Positions 22,340 through 33,200 of a stretch of DNA of 64,000 nt are shown here, piece after piece. The notes beneath the pieces are model-generated. The model worked only from the letters and a program-made list of their open reading frames with translations, ran no database searches and was not told where the DNA came from. A program made the position numbers and the translations under genes. The DNA comes from Branchiostoma belcheri (Eukaryota > Chordata > Leptocardii > Amphioxiformes > Branchiostomatidae): NCBI RefSeq assembly GCF_001625305.1, contig NW_017804353.1, positions 3,539,027 to 3,603,026 of the forward strand, in the 5' to 3' direction. Within the stretch, counting starts at the first letter, position 1, and each line of letters starts with the position of its first letter.

Positions 22340-22954
22340 AATTTTTTGTTAATACATGTAATACATGTAACTGTTATAGGCATATATATCCATTATCCAG
22401 GGTATTGCAAAACAAGATGAGTCAGGAAGCTATCAAAAAGGAGAAGGTAAAGAACAGCTATACTTGTAGTAGAATATTAGTCTATAATACTGATATAGCA
22501 AAACACCAATGACACTTAAAATTGTGTTTGTTGAGCACAAGTCTTTATTCACTGCAGACATACAAAATCAGAACACATACACATGTACCAGTTGTCAAAC
22601 AATTACATGGTAATGCACAGTCGTCAAATTTAGACAACACTTCATTTCAATATTTTGAATTTCTGAATAGAATTTAATTTCAACTTATAAATGGAGCATG
22701 AATGATCATTACAGAACTACTGCACGGGACAAAGTATTTGTTTGACTCTATGTACTACTGAAAGTCATCTTCCTTTGTTTCCCAGTTTTAACCTGTAAAA
22801 CATTACACAGGCTCTCTTAGAAATCACTGGCATAAGTTGTGTTAAGATGAAATAACTTCTAAATTTTCATGATTGTGTTTGATTTATGAATGTATATAAT
22901 TCTGATATGTTCCCCATCGAGTTATTCATTCCTGTACTTGATTCCTTTCAATAT

Positions 22955-23020
22955 AGTCCAAAATAAAATCTGTGAGACTGTTAATTTTTACAGCACTATC
23001 ATAATCATATTATGTTCTGG
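22955..23020 (-). other. SECIS-like degenerate hairpin after SelJ-2
   Basis: About 20 bases after the SelJ-2 stop the transcript has AUGAUAGUGCUGUAAAAA. The AUGAUAGU is identical to the SelJ-1 SECIS core and an A-run follows after 9 bases. A CUGU/ACAG stem, GUG/CAC with a bulge, and AGA on the 3' side can be drawn, with CCAGAA/UUUUGG as an outer helix. The spacing is short and helices weak, so this may be chance or a relic. Confidence 0.25.
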
Positions 23021-23038
23021 AAAAATAGATTTCTAGTA

Positions 23039-26000
23039 CTAGGTTTCCCGCACTGCAGCAAGCTTCTGTGCCAAGTCCAGTACAGTCTGGTACCGGATGC
23101 ACTTTTCCTTCCACTCTGTGGGGATGCCATCCAGCCCACCCTGATGGGAACATGGAAAAAATGTTACAATCATTTTCTAGAACACATTTCAAACAAAACT
23201 TCAAAAGACCGGAAAATCCTTGTAGTATTGACTAACCTTTCTTCACTCTATAAAGTCCTGTTTAGTTCTGACATGATTCTTCTTGAAAACAAGTATCTCT
23301 TTTGAAACAAATGCTAACATATTAGACACATAAATTTCATGCAGTAAAAAAGATTCTAATATTTATTACAGGTGTAATGATAAAATAATTACATTGTAGA
23401 CAAAAAGAATATGAAATTCAGCACAACTATAAAAAGACAACATTCAAATCCTCCAATTTTACAGACTCACCAAAGCCCCAAAGCAAGCTCCGACAAATCC
23501 AGCTCGGCTGGCATTGTCTCCCCCTGCTAAGATAGTTGCCCGCACTGCAGACACATAGTCTGTGTGGGTGAGAACACAGTGGAGAGCTGCCTGGAACTGC
23601 TTGGGCAAGGCTGGGATAAAACATCATGGAACAACAGTTATATGTTGGGTCCACATTCAATTATACTCTTTAAAATAAAAGCACAATGATGTTTTGAAGT
23701 TTCAATAAATCAAGCGAGGGTGTACAACAGAATAAGAATTAGACAAATTTGTAGGAAACATATACTGCAGTTTAAAGCTACTTTTTTTGGATGCACAAGA
23801 AACATCAGGATTTAATTGTAAAAAGCAAATCCAAGTTCCTCTAAAAGATTTCACTGACTAAACTATCTTTGATGAATCTATCTACCATTTTAAAACCAAA
23901 ATAAAATGGAGAAACATATTATAAAAGCTTCTCTCACCACAGCTACTTCCAAAGACCTTGTTGACGACTTCCCTGTGTGGTTTTCCCAGTGGTTTTTGTT
24001 CCTGAACTTCCCTGATTTGTTTTAACACAGTCTCATCCTGACCAGTGATGCCCGGACCCTTCTGCTTTCCTAGCTCCTCCATCAAGGCTTCTACAACTCC
24101 CTCCTGCTTTCCATTCAAAATGAAAGCTTCTAGTATCCTATACAAATAGATAACAATATTGTGAATGCAATGAAGAAAAAAAAAACTACAGTGGTTTGGA
24201 CATGTATCTAGAACAAAGGTCACCCTAGCTCATACCACATTGCAAGGAAGCGGAGGGTGTACGACCTAGCGGGTCCCTGCCAGAAATGGACCAGAGACTT
24301 GTGAGAAAGAATGGTCAGGACAACCCATAAGCCAGCTGGCAAGACTGGCAGAGGATCGCTGGGGGTGGAGAAATCTTGTTGAAAGTTATATTGCCCCAAC
24401 GGCTGACACCGGACAGCTATGGGACTAGTGAGGTGGTGAGTTGGTAAGGTGAATGCAAGAATGCAGGTAAACATGATAATGAAGAATACAGACTAGAAGA
24501 GAATAATTTTTGCATCCCCAACCTGGCATTTGCAAGAGCAGCAGACAGTGCAACCTGGTGGTTCTGAGTGACTCTCACTGCAGCCTCTACTTTTGCCAGC
24601 ATGTCAGGCTGTCCTGCATACAGCGCAACCAGAGGGGCAACCTTGGCAGCACCGTCAGCTTGTGTGTCTGTGTCTGACCCTAGAAAGTATCAAAAGACAA
24701 GAAGTGTCTTTTAATTTACAATTTTTTTGCATTATTTGTGGAAAACCTCAAATATTCCTAGCCTGGGTACCATTCTCAATCTTTTATGCTTGTCACCATT
24801 GGGCTTGCTCATGACACAACATTGGCTAACCAATAAGATAACCTTGTTGTGGTTCTGTTTAAGAGAAACTGATCATGAGGATGAGAGAGGTGCGGATGGA
24901 TGGGTTTATGGAAAAAGGAGTCCAGTCCAATTGGCGGAAAAAGCAGTCCAGTCCGATTTTGGTTTCTACGAAATTTTACGAAAGACCATAGGCACAATTT
25001 TTTCTTGTGTGTGTACTTCTGTTGTTGCTGATGACGCAGCACTGACTGCACACGTGGAGCAGGAACTACAACAGTTGATCAACCAGTTCGCTCATGCCTG
25101 CAAGGAGTTTGCCATGATTGTCAGCATCAAGAAAACTGTCGTCATGGGGCAGGATGTTCCAAGGCCACCTGCTATCACCATAGACGCAGAGGTTCTCGAG
25201 GTGACAGACCACTTCACCTACCTCGGATCAACTGTCACCCAAAACCTGTCTCTTGACAAGGAACTTGATAGGCGGATAGCCAGAGCTGCTGGTATCATGA
25301 CCAAACTTGGAAAGAGAGTTTGGAACAACCACCTCTTGACCCTAAAAACAAAACTCCAAGTTTATCGCTCATGCATTCTCAGCACACTGCTGTACGGCAG
25401 CGAGTCTTGGACGACCTATGCCAGGCAAGAAAACCGACTCGAAAGCTTCCACTTGCGCTGCTTGAGGCGTATCCTTGGAATCTCCTGGAGGGATAAGGTA
25501 CCTAACACCATTGTCTTGGAGCGTTCTGGCTCTCTGAGCTTGCATCTCCTCCTCTGCCAACGTCGCTTACGATGGCTGGGTCATGTTCACAGAATGAAGG
25601 ATGGGCGTATCCCAAAGGACATCCTGTATGGCGAGCTTGCCTCAGGAAGACGTCCTATAGGTCGCCCAGCACTTCGCTTCAGGGACGTTTGCAAACGTGA
25701 TATGAAATGCACTGACATCGACCCAACCAGCTGGGAACAGCTCGCGGCTGACCGCAGTGGCTGGCGACACGCAGTCAAGGTTGGCATAGTGAGAGGACAG
25801 GCAAAACGCTGCGAGCAGCTGGAGACTAAGCGCCAGAAGCGTAGAGAGAAACAAAACACACAGAATGTCTCAACTTTCCTGTGTCCCAACTGCGGTCGGG
25901 ACTGTCACGCCAAGATAGGTCTGATAAGCCACTCCAGACGCTGCACACAACGGAAGGACATCTAGAGTGCTACCATCATCTCACGAGATGGAAGGATGCC

Positions 26001-29000
26001 TACTATGTGTACTTCTAGTTTCTATGGGTACTTCGCATTTCTATGAGTACTTAGAGTTTCTATGGGTACTTAGAGTTTCTATGACTATTTAGAGTTTGTA
26101 TGGGAACTTGAATTAGCATATATGACTCACTATATGCCACTTTAACCCGTAATTCAGGCAGTCTTGGGTGAGGAATAGCGGACAACTGATTTACACCTCT
26201 TGGGACCACCGAAAAGTAGTTTCTATACATACAGGTCACCTATCCACAATAAACAAAAGTTAATTATTAAGGGATTCTTTCTTACAATTGTACTTCCGGT
26301 ACTTACATGCTTGTCGGTGTAATGCAAAGTCTGCCATACGTGGTTTTAGCAGGGGCCGGCTGGATGTTGGGCAGCTGGCAACCATAAAGCGATTTAATCA
26401 GGCTACTTGCAAGCAGGATCGGCCCTGGAAATCTCGTCAGTTGACCGCTTCATCTTTTGACTGATTATTGTTGTATGTAAGTAATAATCCGGAGGCATGA
26501 TGATGATGATATGTAAGTTACAAACTGTAAGTTCCCATGTAAACTCTAAGTAGTCATAGAAACTCTAAGTTCCCATACAAACTCTAAGTACTCATAGAAA
26601 CTCGAAGTACTCATAGAAACTTGAAGTACTCATAGAAACTCGAAGTACCCATAGAAACTAGAAGTACACACCCAAGAAATTGTGCCTATGGTCTTTCGTA
26701 AAATTTCGTAGAAACCACCGGACTGCTTTTTCCACCCCAAAATCGGACTGGACAGCTTTTTCCGCCAATCGGACTGGACTCCTTTTTCCATAAACCCGGT
26801 GCGGATTGGGTACTTCCTTGTAAGATTTTGTGATACTTCCCTGTCCTTGGTGCTGAAAAACTGTTATCTACACTACAGGTTTCCACTGTGAGAGACTCAG
26901 TGTGAACAACTTGTAAACTGGCAAGGATGGCTAATGAAATTACTCAAAGATTTTCTCATAGGAATAAACAACATCATCTATGGCCAAATAATTCCTCATA
27001 AAATGTTTCTCAATCCCCACCTGTGTTTTCCTTCTTGGCCTCCATGCTAGCCAGGAAGGCTTTGATGCTACCATTCCTCCAGGGCCCTTTGATGGGACGT
27101 GTCTTTTGATCACCTAAAAGTGGTTATAAAAAAACAGTTAATTGTGCATGCCACACACACAAAATTGTAGTCAGTAACACAGCAGGAATTGCATTTCAAT
27201 AACAAATTCTCTTCTTCATCTTCAGAATATCCTGAGGGTAAAACGGATGCTGACGACAACGTATACCAAATCAAGAGAGAAGATAAAAAGAGATGCATAC
27301 ATCTGCCTCTGAGAAAGTAATGGAACGGAAATGTAGGTGGTTACAAAAGAAAGTTAAAGGAGTACTAACCTCCAGAAGGAGGTGCTATATTTCGACAGGC
27401 ATTTATTTTTGGAATTGAAAAATGCATATTATTTTACAGTATACAATTAAATGCCCATTTTACGCGCAAGTCTTAAAACGCATCGAATCCAGGACAAACT
27501 CTTCAAATACCCTCAAAACTATCCCAGAATACACCACGCTACCCCATTAGTGTCTATGTTTTAAACAAAAAGTTACGTTACAGACCTCATTTCGGGGGCG
27601 ATAAGAAAAATTCGTACCGTTTTGTGTTCTTTGGTATTTTACCAACCATTGCCCTTCTTGGTGTCCTTATCGCCCCTCATTTATGCGGCTATTATTGACG
27701 ATGAAAAAAACGGCGTAATCTAGTTATCCTTTCCAAAAGTGGCGTAATCTAATTATCTGTTCAAGTGATACTTACATGCAAATAAGTTGAGAAAATCAAA
27801 ACACGCAGGATGAAACTGGCTCCCACTGTATTCGACATCCTGATATTATAATATCCAAGCCACAGGTCAAGCAAAGTAAAGCAAGTAATTTCTCAATCAT
27901 CAGCTTGTTAGTGTGCTTGTCTCCCATTTTCGCCGAAAAATGTTTATGTTGACCTGAAGTGTATGAGCATTGCGTAAGCCAGAGTTCCCGGATGTATCAA
28001 TTGTGGTTCAGCATGGGGGAAAATGATATTAATATCACTTTACAAACATGCTCCGCTCAACTCGTACAAGCGAAATTATGTAAAAAGTCGGCTAGTTATG
28101 TATTCATTGCAGCATGATGTATCGGAAAATAGCACTTCCTTCTGGAGGTTAGTACTCCTTTAATTGCATATGCCACAAGGAGTGTGAGGAGTTGCCTTTC
28201 ATTCAAAGCAGACATTACATTTCAATGACAAATTCTCTTCTTCATCTTCAGAACTTCCTGAGGGTAAAACGGATGCTGACGACAACATATACACCACATC
28301 AAAGGAGATACATCCTCTGAGAAGTACATCCTCCTCTAGTTGGTGTGTTTTGCCAAAGGGCACATCTTGTGCCAGCTACAACGATACAGATACACAAAGT
28401 AATGAATCAAAATTATTCTACGTCATAGTACACTTTTTGGAGCATTATTCACACCCAGTATTTAACTAGTACTAGTAGTAGATGCATGATTCATTTCACA
28501 TTAAGAATTTATTTAGAATATCTTTCATGTATGATTCTATTCATATGTAAGAGAACTTTCATATAAAGAGAACTTTATTGCATGACAATTGCACATGGTA
28601 CAATGTATGGCAAACTACATAAAGAGAAGAGAGTAACAACAATAAAATAAGTGTGTTGAATAAGACCTAATGTCAAATAAAACCTAACATATCTATATCA
28701 TAATCATGTATGTGTGAGCAAGGAAATGATAAAAGCTTTAGAGTCACACCTGTGTCAAAAGCAGTGCCTGGTCCAAAGAACTTGTAAAACCTCTGCTGTA
28801 GGTCACTGACATCTAACCCTATGGATAACAAAATGTGCATTATAATTCAGGAATTCATGCAAGGAACAATGTTCTCACTGGGACTGAGATGATGAAAAAA
28901 AAATTGAGCTGGTCAGAAGTGTGATACATTTGTATTATAGAGGGGTCGTGTGGCGCAATGGCAGAATGCTTGACTCAGAACCAAGAGGTCCCGGGTTTGA

Positions 29001-29935
29001 GTACTGACATGCCACCAATCTCGTGCCCTTGGGAAAGGCACTTTACACGACTTTGCCCACTCAAGTGAAAATGAGTTTTGTCTTCCTGTATTTGTTCCTA
29101 TCAGTGGGACATAACACCAGCAACAGCTGCCTGTATCCCACGTGTATTGTATTGTTACAATTTCAATAAATCAAGTCATTTGTATTAAATGTTATATGTT
29201 AACCAAAAATTTTGAGGAATATTCAGAGCTATTTCACATCGGATTTCTAAACCTTTGCACTGAGCCAGAGACTCCAGCAGGACAAATGTCTGGTCCCCGT
29301 ATGCAGTGTTAGTGCCGGTGTCGGTGGTGTAGAAGGGGCAGGCAGACGGGGAGTGGAACTCTGGGTCCTTCCCTCCTACTGCAGCATCCAGCTTCTCCAG
29401 GTCATACACCCAGTGTAGACCTTGTGCTGGGGAGTATTGAAGAAATTTGTGGTTATTTCAATATTATTTTTAGTCTAAACATTCAGTATCAGAAAACCGG
29501 CAAACTGTTCAGATTTGATGTGACACTTCAGTGTTATGTTAAATAATTCTAGTATTATTATTCATTAGATATTTAATCTGGACAAGTATGCTACACAGAG
29601 CTTTAATCTGGACAAGTATGCTATACAGACTTGAGGATTTATTTTTAAACTGTTATACTATAGATAATTTTTCATTGGACACTTTTGATGGGTGTTTTCT
29701 TTAACAAGAGTTACAAGCAATTCAAATAAACGTGAAACACAACGGTAGAGCCAAGTAAAGAGTCTGAATAGTTTCTACGAAGAAAAACTGTCTGTAACAA
29801 GAAGTAAAAGCTACTCTAAAAGGCTGGACAACAAGCTGAGGCCCCTTCACCAGCGGCATCTGCTACCAGGGCCCCTACCACAGCGGCCACCGCACGGGCG
29901 GATACCTCCTGCGCTGGGCTCATCTCTGTGGCCAT
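23039..29935 (-). CDS. SelJ paralogue with Cys (SelJ-2), ADP-ribosylglycohydrolase/J1-crystallin family
   Basis: Eight exons (minus): 29851-29935, 29253-29426, 28750-28818, 27021-27113, 24523-24679, 23938-24137, 23471-23610, 23039-23140; 339 residues, phases identical to SelJ-1 at all seven introns, and exons 4, 5 and 7 identical in length (93, 157, 140). It shares YGDQTFVLLESLAQCKG and YVSAVRATILAGGDNASRAG. At the SelJ-1 Sec position it has TGT (VFGSSC). AGGDN keeps the first Asp of the C-terminal metal motif of ADP-ribosylhydrolases, but the usual second Asp (DxD) is replaced (D-N-A), so classical hydrolase activity is doubtful. Its start codon is 276 bases from that of NELFE on the other strand. 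Intron 4 carries the nested transposons. Confidence 0.9.
24898..26797. mobile_element. Fold-back DNA element with long inverted arms and 9-bp target duplication
   Basis: Both ends carry GGGTTTATGGAAAAAGGAG in inverted orientation; the inverted homology runs about 115-140 bases inwards (24902-25020 against 26665-26797) and continues into arrays of about 20-bp units (TTTCTATGGGTACTTAGAG type) at 26014-26113 and, inverted, 26519-26664. GGTGCGGAT flanks both sides (24889-24897 and 26798-26806). Long arms and a 9-bp duplication suggest a non-autonomous Mutator-like or similar DNA transposon; no transposase is encoded. Confidence 0.8.
25021..26005 (+). mobile_element. 5'-truncated non-LTR retrotransposon, reverse transcriptase C-terminal part
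   Basis: Translates from VVADDAALTAHVEQELQQL (the ADD of the RT active site) through LYGSESWTTYARQENRLESF and RCLRRILGISW to a C-terminal zinc finger, CPNCGRDC-x9-H-x3-C. About 313 codons are open, ending TAG at 25963-25965. TGTGTACTTCT flanks it at 25010-25020 and 26006-26016, an 11-bp target duplication, so it retrotransposed into the left arm of the fold-back element. The upstream open frame is fortuitous. Clade not assigned. Confidence 0.85.
27182..27310. repeat. Local direct duplication, left copy
   Basis: Shares ACAAATTCTCTTCTTCATC, CCTGAGGGTAAAACGGATGC and TGACGACAAC with the right copy at 28207-28335. The two copies bracket the inverted-repeat element at 27354-28163 in SelJ-2 intron 3. 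Confidence 0.8.
27354..28163. mobile_element. Non-autonomous element with 26-bp terminal inverted repeats
   Basis: Ends are TTAAAGGAGTACTAACCTCC and its inverted copy (GGAGGTTAGTACTCCTTTAA). TTAA at both ends may be the target duplication, as for piggyBac-type elements, though the termini are not the usual CCC. About 810 bases, no coding capacity. Confidence 0.7.
28207..28335. repeat. Local direct duplication, right copy
   Basis: Partner of the copy at 27182-27310 with small indels. Confidence 0.8.
28942..29125 (+). mobile_element. tRNA-derived SINE
   Basis: A box GTGGCGCAATGGCAGAATGC, B box GGTCCCGGGTTTGAGTACT, and the shared tail CCCTTGGGAAAGGCACTTTA, as in the copy at 12824. In SelJ-2 intron 2. 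Confidence 0.75.
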
Positions 29936-30210
29936 CCTATATCAAAAGTCTTAGACCTAATGGGATAGTTGCGCCAAGTATCTGGGAAGCAAACGAAGAA
30001 TCTTGCAAGTCATGCAGCTCCGTGGGCAGAGGTAGGTTTGTTATTTAAGGGGTCAAAGGTCAGAGTTGGGTCAAAAGGTCAAACCAAAATGGCGGACTGC
30101 GAATAGCAGAAAAATTTAGAAGACGAGTAAACTTCAATTTTTGTACTTTTTCGCAATTTTTGTTCAGTTTTGTAGTCGGGGACTGAAAAAGGACATTCCA
30201 AAGGATCGTC
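29936..30210. promoter_or_regulatory. Divergent promoter SelJ-2 / NELFE
   Basis: Only 275 bases lie between the two start codons. It includes CCAAAATGGCGGACTGC (about 30084), a strong YY1-type match on the NELFE side, which is upstream of and not in frame with the NELFE start. Confidence 0.55.
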
Positions 30211-33200
30211 ATGGCGTTTGGTGCGCTGACGGAAGAAGAGCAAAGTCTGCAAAAGAAGTACGCATTGCTGCGGAAGAAGGTTTGTCTCTTTCTTTATAGA
30301 CAGTATAGTCAAATCGATAACATATGACTTAACATTATGAGTAAAGTAGAGTAGAGTCTTCGGTCTGGTAGGGCTGCCGTCTATACCCGTCTTGGATATG
30401 AATCCCCAGTAAAGGATTTTTCCATGTTTACATATACATTTGTTTGAAGTGCCGATAATAGGTATTTTACATGTATTTATTTCTATATCTAACCATTGAT
30501 GATGTGTTTACTTTTTGCCATGCTTATGCTAATTCACATTAATGTCAGTCACTGCCATGTATGAGCTGTTGAAGGATTAACATGTCTGTCGACTTCATGT
30601 ACAGAAGAAAGCTTTAGCTGCAAAGCAGAAGGCAGAGGCACAGCAGCAAACTAGTGTGAAAAGAGGTAAATACATGTAACGTTATATCATTAACAGTTGA
30701 TATTATATGTAACTTTTTGTTATATCATATTTATCTGTTTGACTGTCTAGAATTTTTCTCATTCCTCAACTATGAAACTAATATATATAAGAAAATGTAA
30801 TAATTACAAATAACCATCTGCTGTTTCTGTTTGTTTGTTTGTTTGTTTGTAGCTGCTTCAGAAGACCAGAAGATAGAGGCTCCGGTCAATGCCGAGGAAG
30901 CCACAGAGAGAGCCAAGAAACTCATCAAAACTGGGGTATGACATTTTAAAGACTTAAGACTCCTTGACTATTATTAGTAAACTTTATACAGCAATGTCGT
31001 GGAGATACTGAAGGAGGTTTAATGGTTGTATTTACTGTTTCCTTTTCTTGTTACAGGCCATCAAGGTAAAAACTGAAAACAAAGACACAGGCTTCAAAAG
31101 GGTCAGGAAGATGAAGGTGAGATAAACAATGGAAAATGCCATTGTTGGTTTTCAATACCTAAATAATTTTGCAAGAATTATTACTATAGAGTTATTACTA
31201 TAGAGCTGTTGCATTAAAAGCTCTGGAATCAACAAAGATACAGCCATTCAAACAGATCTTGTAATTGCTATGAAAAGATGTCACCGACACGAATCCAATT
31301 TTCTCGATGTTGTTCTCCTGTGGTTGTTCCAATGGACTGCATGAAAAACAGAGATGTTGTTTTTCTAGAGGTTATTTTTGGTTCTCTCTTCACCAATGTT
31401 GAATGTGCCCTGTCATTTATCCAATTGTTGCCTAGGAACTGGAGAAGCCCACAGAGAAGCCTGTACAGTTCCAGCCCTTCAGTGCTGCACACCCTGAGAG
31501 TGAGGATACAGCATCTGTGAGTGGCATTACTAATGAGCTGCATTGTTGATATGTGCCATAATATCCAAGCAGACGTAAGAGTCTGGCAGATCAAAATATT
31601 TTCTGACATTACCGCACTTTTCTGACAGCTGGGATTTTCTATCAGAACTCACAGAGACGTTTGTCTGTCAGAAAATCTCTTCAAATTCTGTGAACTGGTT
31701 GTTTCTATCTCTTTTTAGCATTATATATATATTGATGTACCTTTTTTCCACTATTTGTAGTTTATTACCTCAAAGGAAATGAAATCAATAGGGAGACTTT
31801 ATCATCTCTGGGTTATATGGCTTTTTAAGAGATGGAATTTTACAAAGTTTTGTTTGTTTAATATACTACTTACGCAAATCGATATAATATCCTTTGGATG
31901 GAGAATTGTTCTGATCTGTTGTACATGTATTTTGAATTGCACAGGGAAGCAGCAGAGGTGTAAGGGGTCTTTATGACAGGTAAACATCACTCTCTGTGTT
32001 TAAAAGTGCATATTGTGATTTGGTATGTGTTGAGTCAAATTATATGATTACAATATCTATCAAAGTTTAAATATTCATTGATTGAGGAATATTCTTCAAA
32101 TATGTAGGTTTAACTGATTGAAACAACAGCACATGATAATACATACATGCTTCTTTTATATAGGATGTTGTTTCACATTTAAGAGAAATAAAGATTTTTT
32201 ACTTTCCTGTTTAATGTGATTTCACAGCTTTGTTCGGGGAGGTGACTTGAATGACAATGATTTTGAAAGAAGAGGTAAGTAACCACATACGCATAGACTA
32301 GGGACACTGTTTTTTGTGTTTTCAGTCAGAACTACAAATGCACGACACAATTTGACACTGTAAGGAAATTGCTGAATGCTATTGATTGTTTCTGAATGTA
32401 GAAATATGGCAGTCAAGGATGGAAAGAAGTTTTTAAACATCCAGTGCCCAAGTAGCCTGGCTGATGTCCATAAATTTAAAAAGGATGGGACCCAATATAA
32501 ATGTGCATGGGGCAGTGTTATACAGGGACAAGGAATTGCAAGAGAGTTAGTCTCACTTTGGCTAACCAATAAGATAACCTTGTCCTTGGTTCTGATTGAG
32601 AGAGAGAGGTGCTGATTGGTTACCCATTGAAAGATTTCATGATACTTCCCTGTCCTTGGTTCTGATTGGTTACCCCCTGTAAGATTTCGTGATACTTCCC
32701 TGTCCTTGGTGCTGATTGGTTACCCACTGTAATATTTCATGATACTTCCCTGTCCTTGGTGCTGGACAACTGTTATGTACAGGTTTCCATTGTGAGTAGG
32801 ATGGCTAGTGAATCATATTACATTTTGATGGGGTTTTTTTATGAGAATAAACGACATTATCTATTGATTGAAATGATTCCATTCCCAAAATGTTGCTGTT
32901 AATCATCAGCGTCGTCCAGTTTTGATGACAGAGACCGCCGGGAGCCGAGGAAAGGCAACACCCTGTATGTGCACGGCCACGGCATCACCGAGGACCTCCT
33001 GAAGAAAAGCTTCTCAAACTTTGGCAACATCATCAACATCAGCATGGAACTAGACAAGAAGTGAGCTCTTTTAAGGGTTGTTAAGTGGTTGACCTTCCAT
33101 TTTGCTACCACATTATGGCGAGTTACATGTACCATCAAGCTACAGCATTAGAGTGCAAACATGTCTAACCCACGGGTTACAGGGAACAAAAGACGTTAAA

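Larger units (their letters stand above)
21531..23038. other. Intergenic between the TPR gene and SelJ-2
   Basis: Contains the 5' flank of the TPR gene, one unassigned open frame (22136-22339), the SelJ-2 3' UTR and its likely poly(A) signal, AATAAA on the minus strand at 22549-22544. Nothing else was recognised. Confidence 0.5.
24810..26900 (+). repeat. Older dispersed repeat split by the fold-back element
   Basis: The parts 24810-24897 (GGCTAACCAATAAGATAACC onward) and 26807-26900 (CTTCCCTGTCCTTGGTGCTGAA onward) match, in order, a continuous copy at 32545-32790 in NELFE. The join corresponds to GAGAGAGGTGCTGATTGG there, so the fold-back element inserted inside this repeat. Confidence 0.75.

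Noticed and set aside
22413..22446. Plus-strand mini-exon MSQEAIKKEK followed by GTAAAG
   Set aside because: Only ten codons, with no downstream exon on that strand before the convergent SelJ-2.
24727..25965. 412-codon plus-strand open frame as one gene
   Set aside because: The first third is repeat and fold-back arm sequence that happens to be in frame with the retrotransposon fragment; target duplications show two separate insertions.
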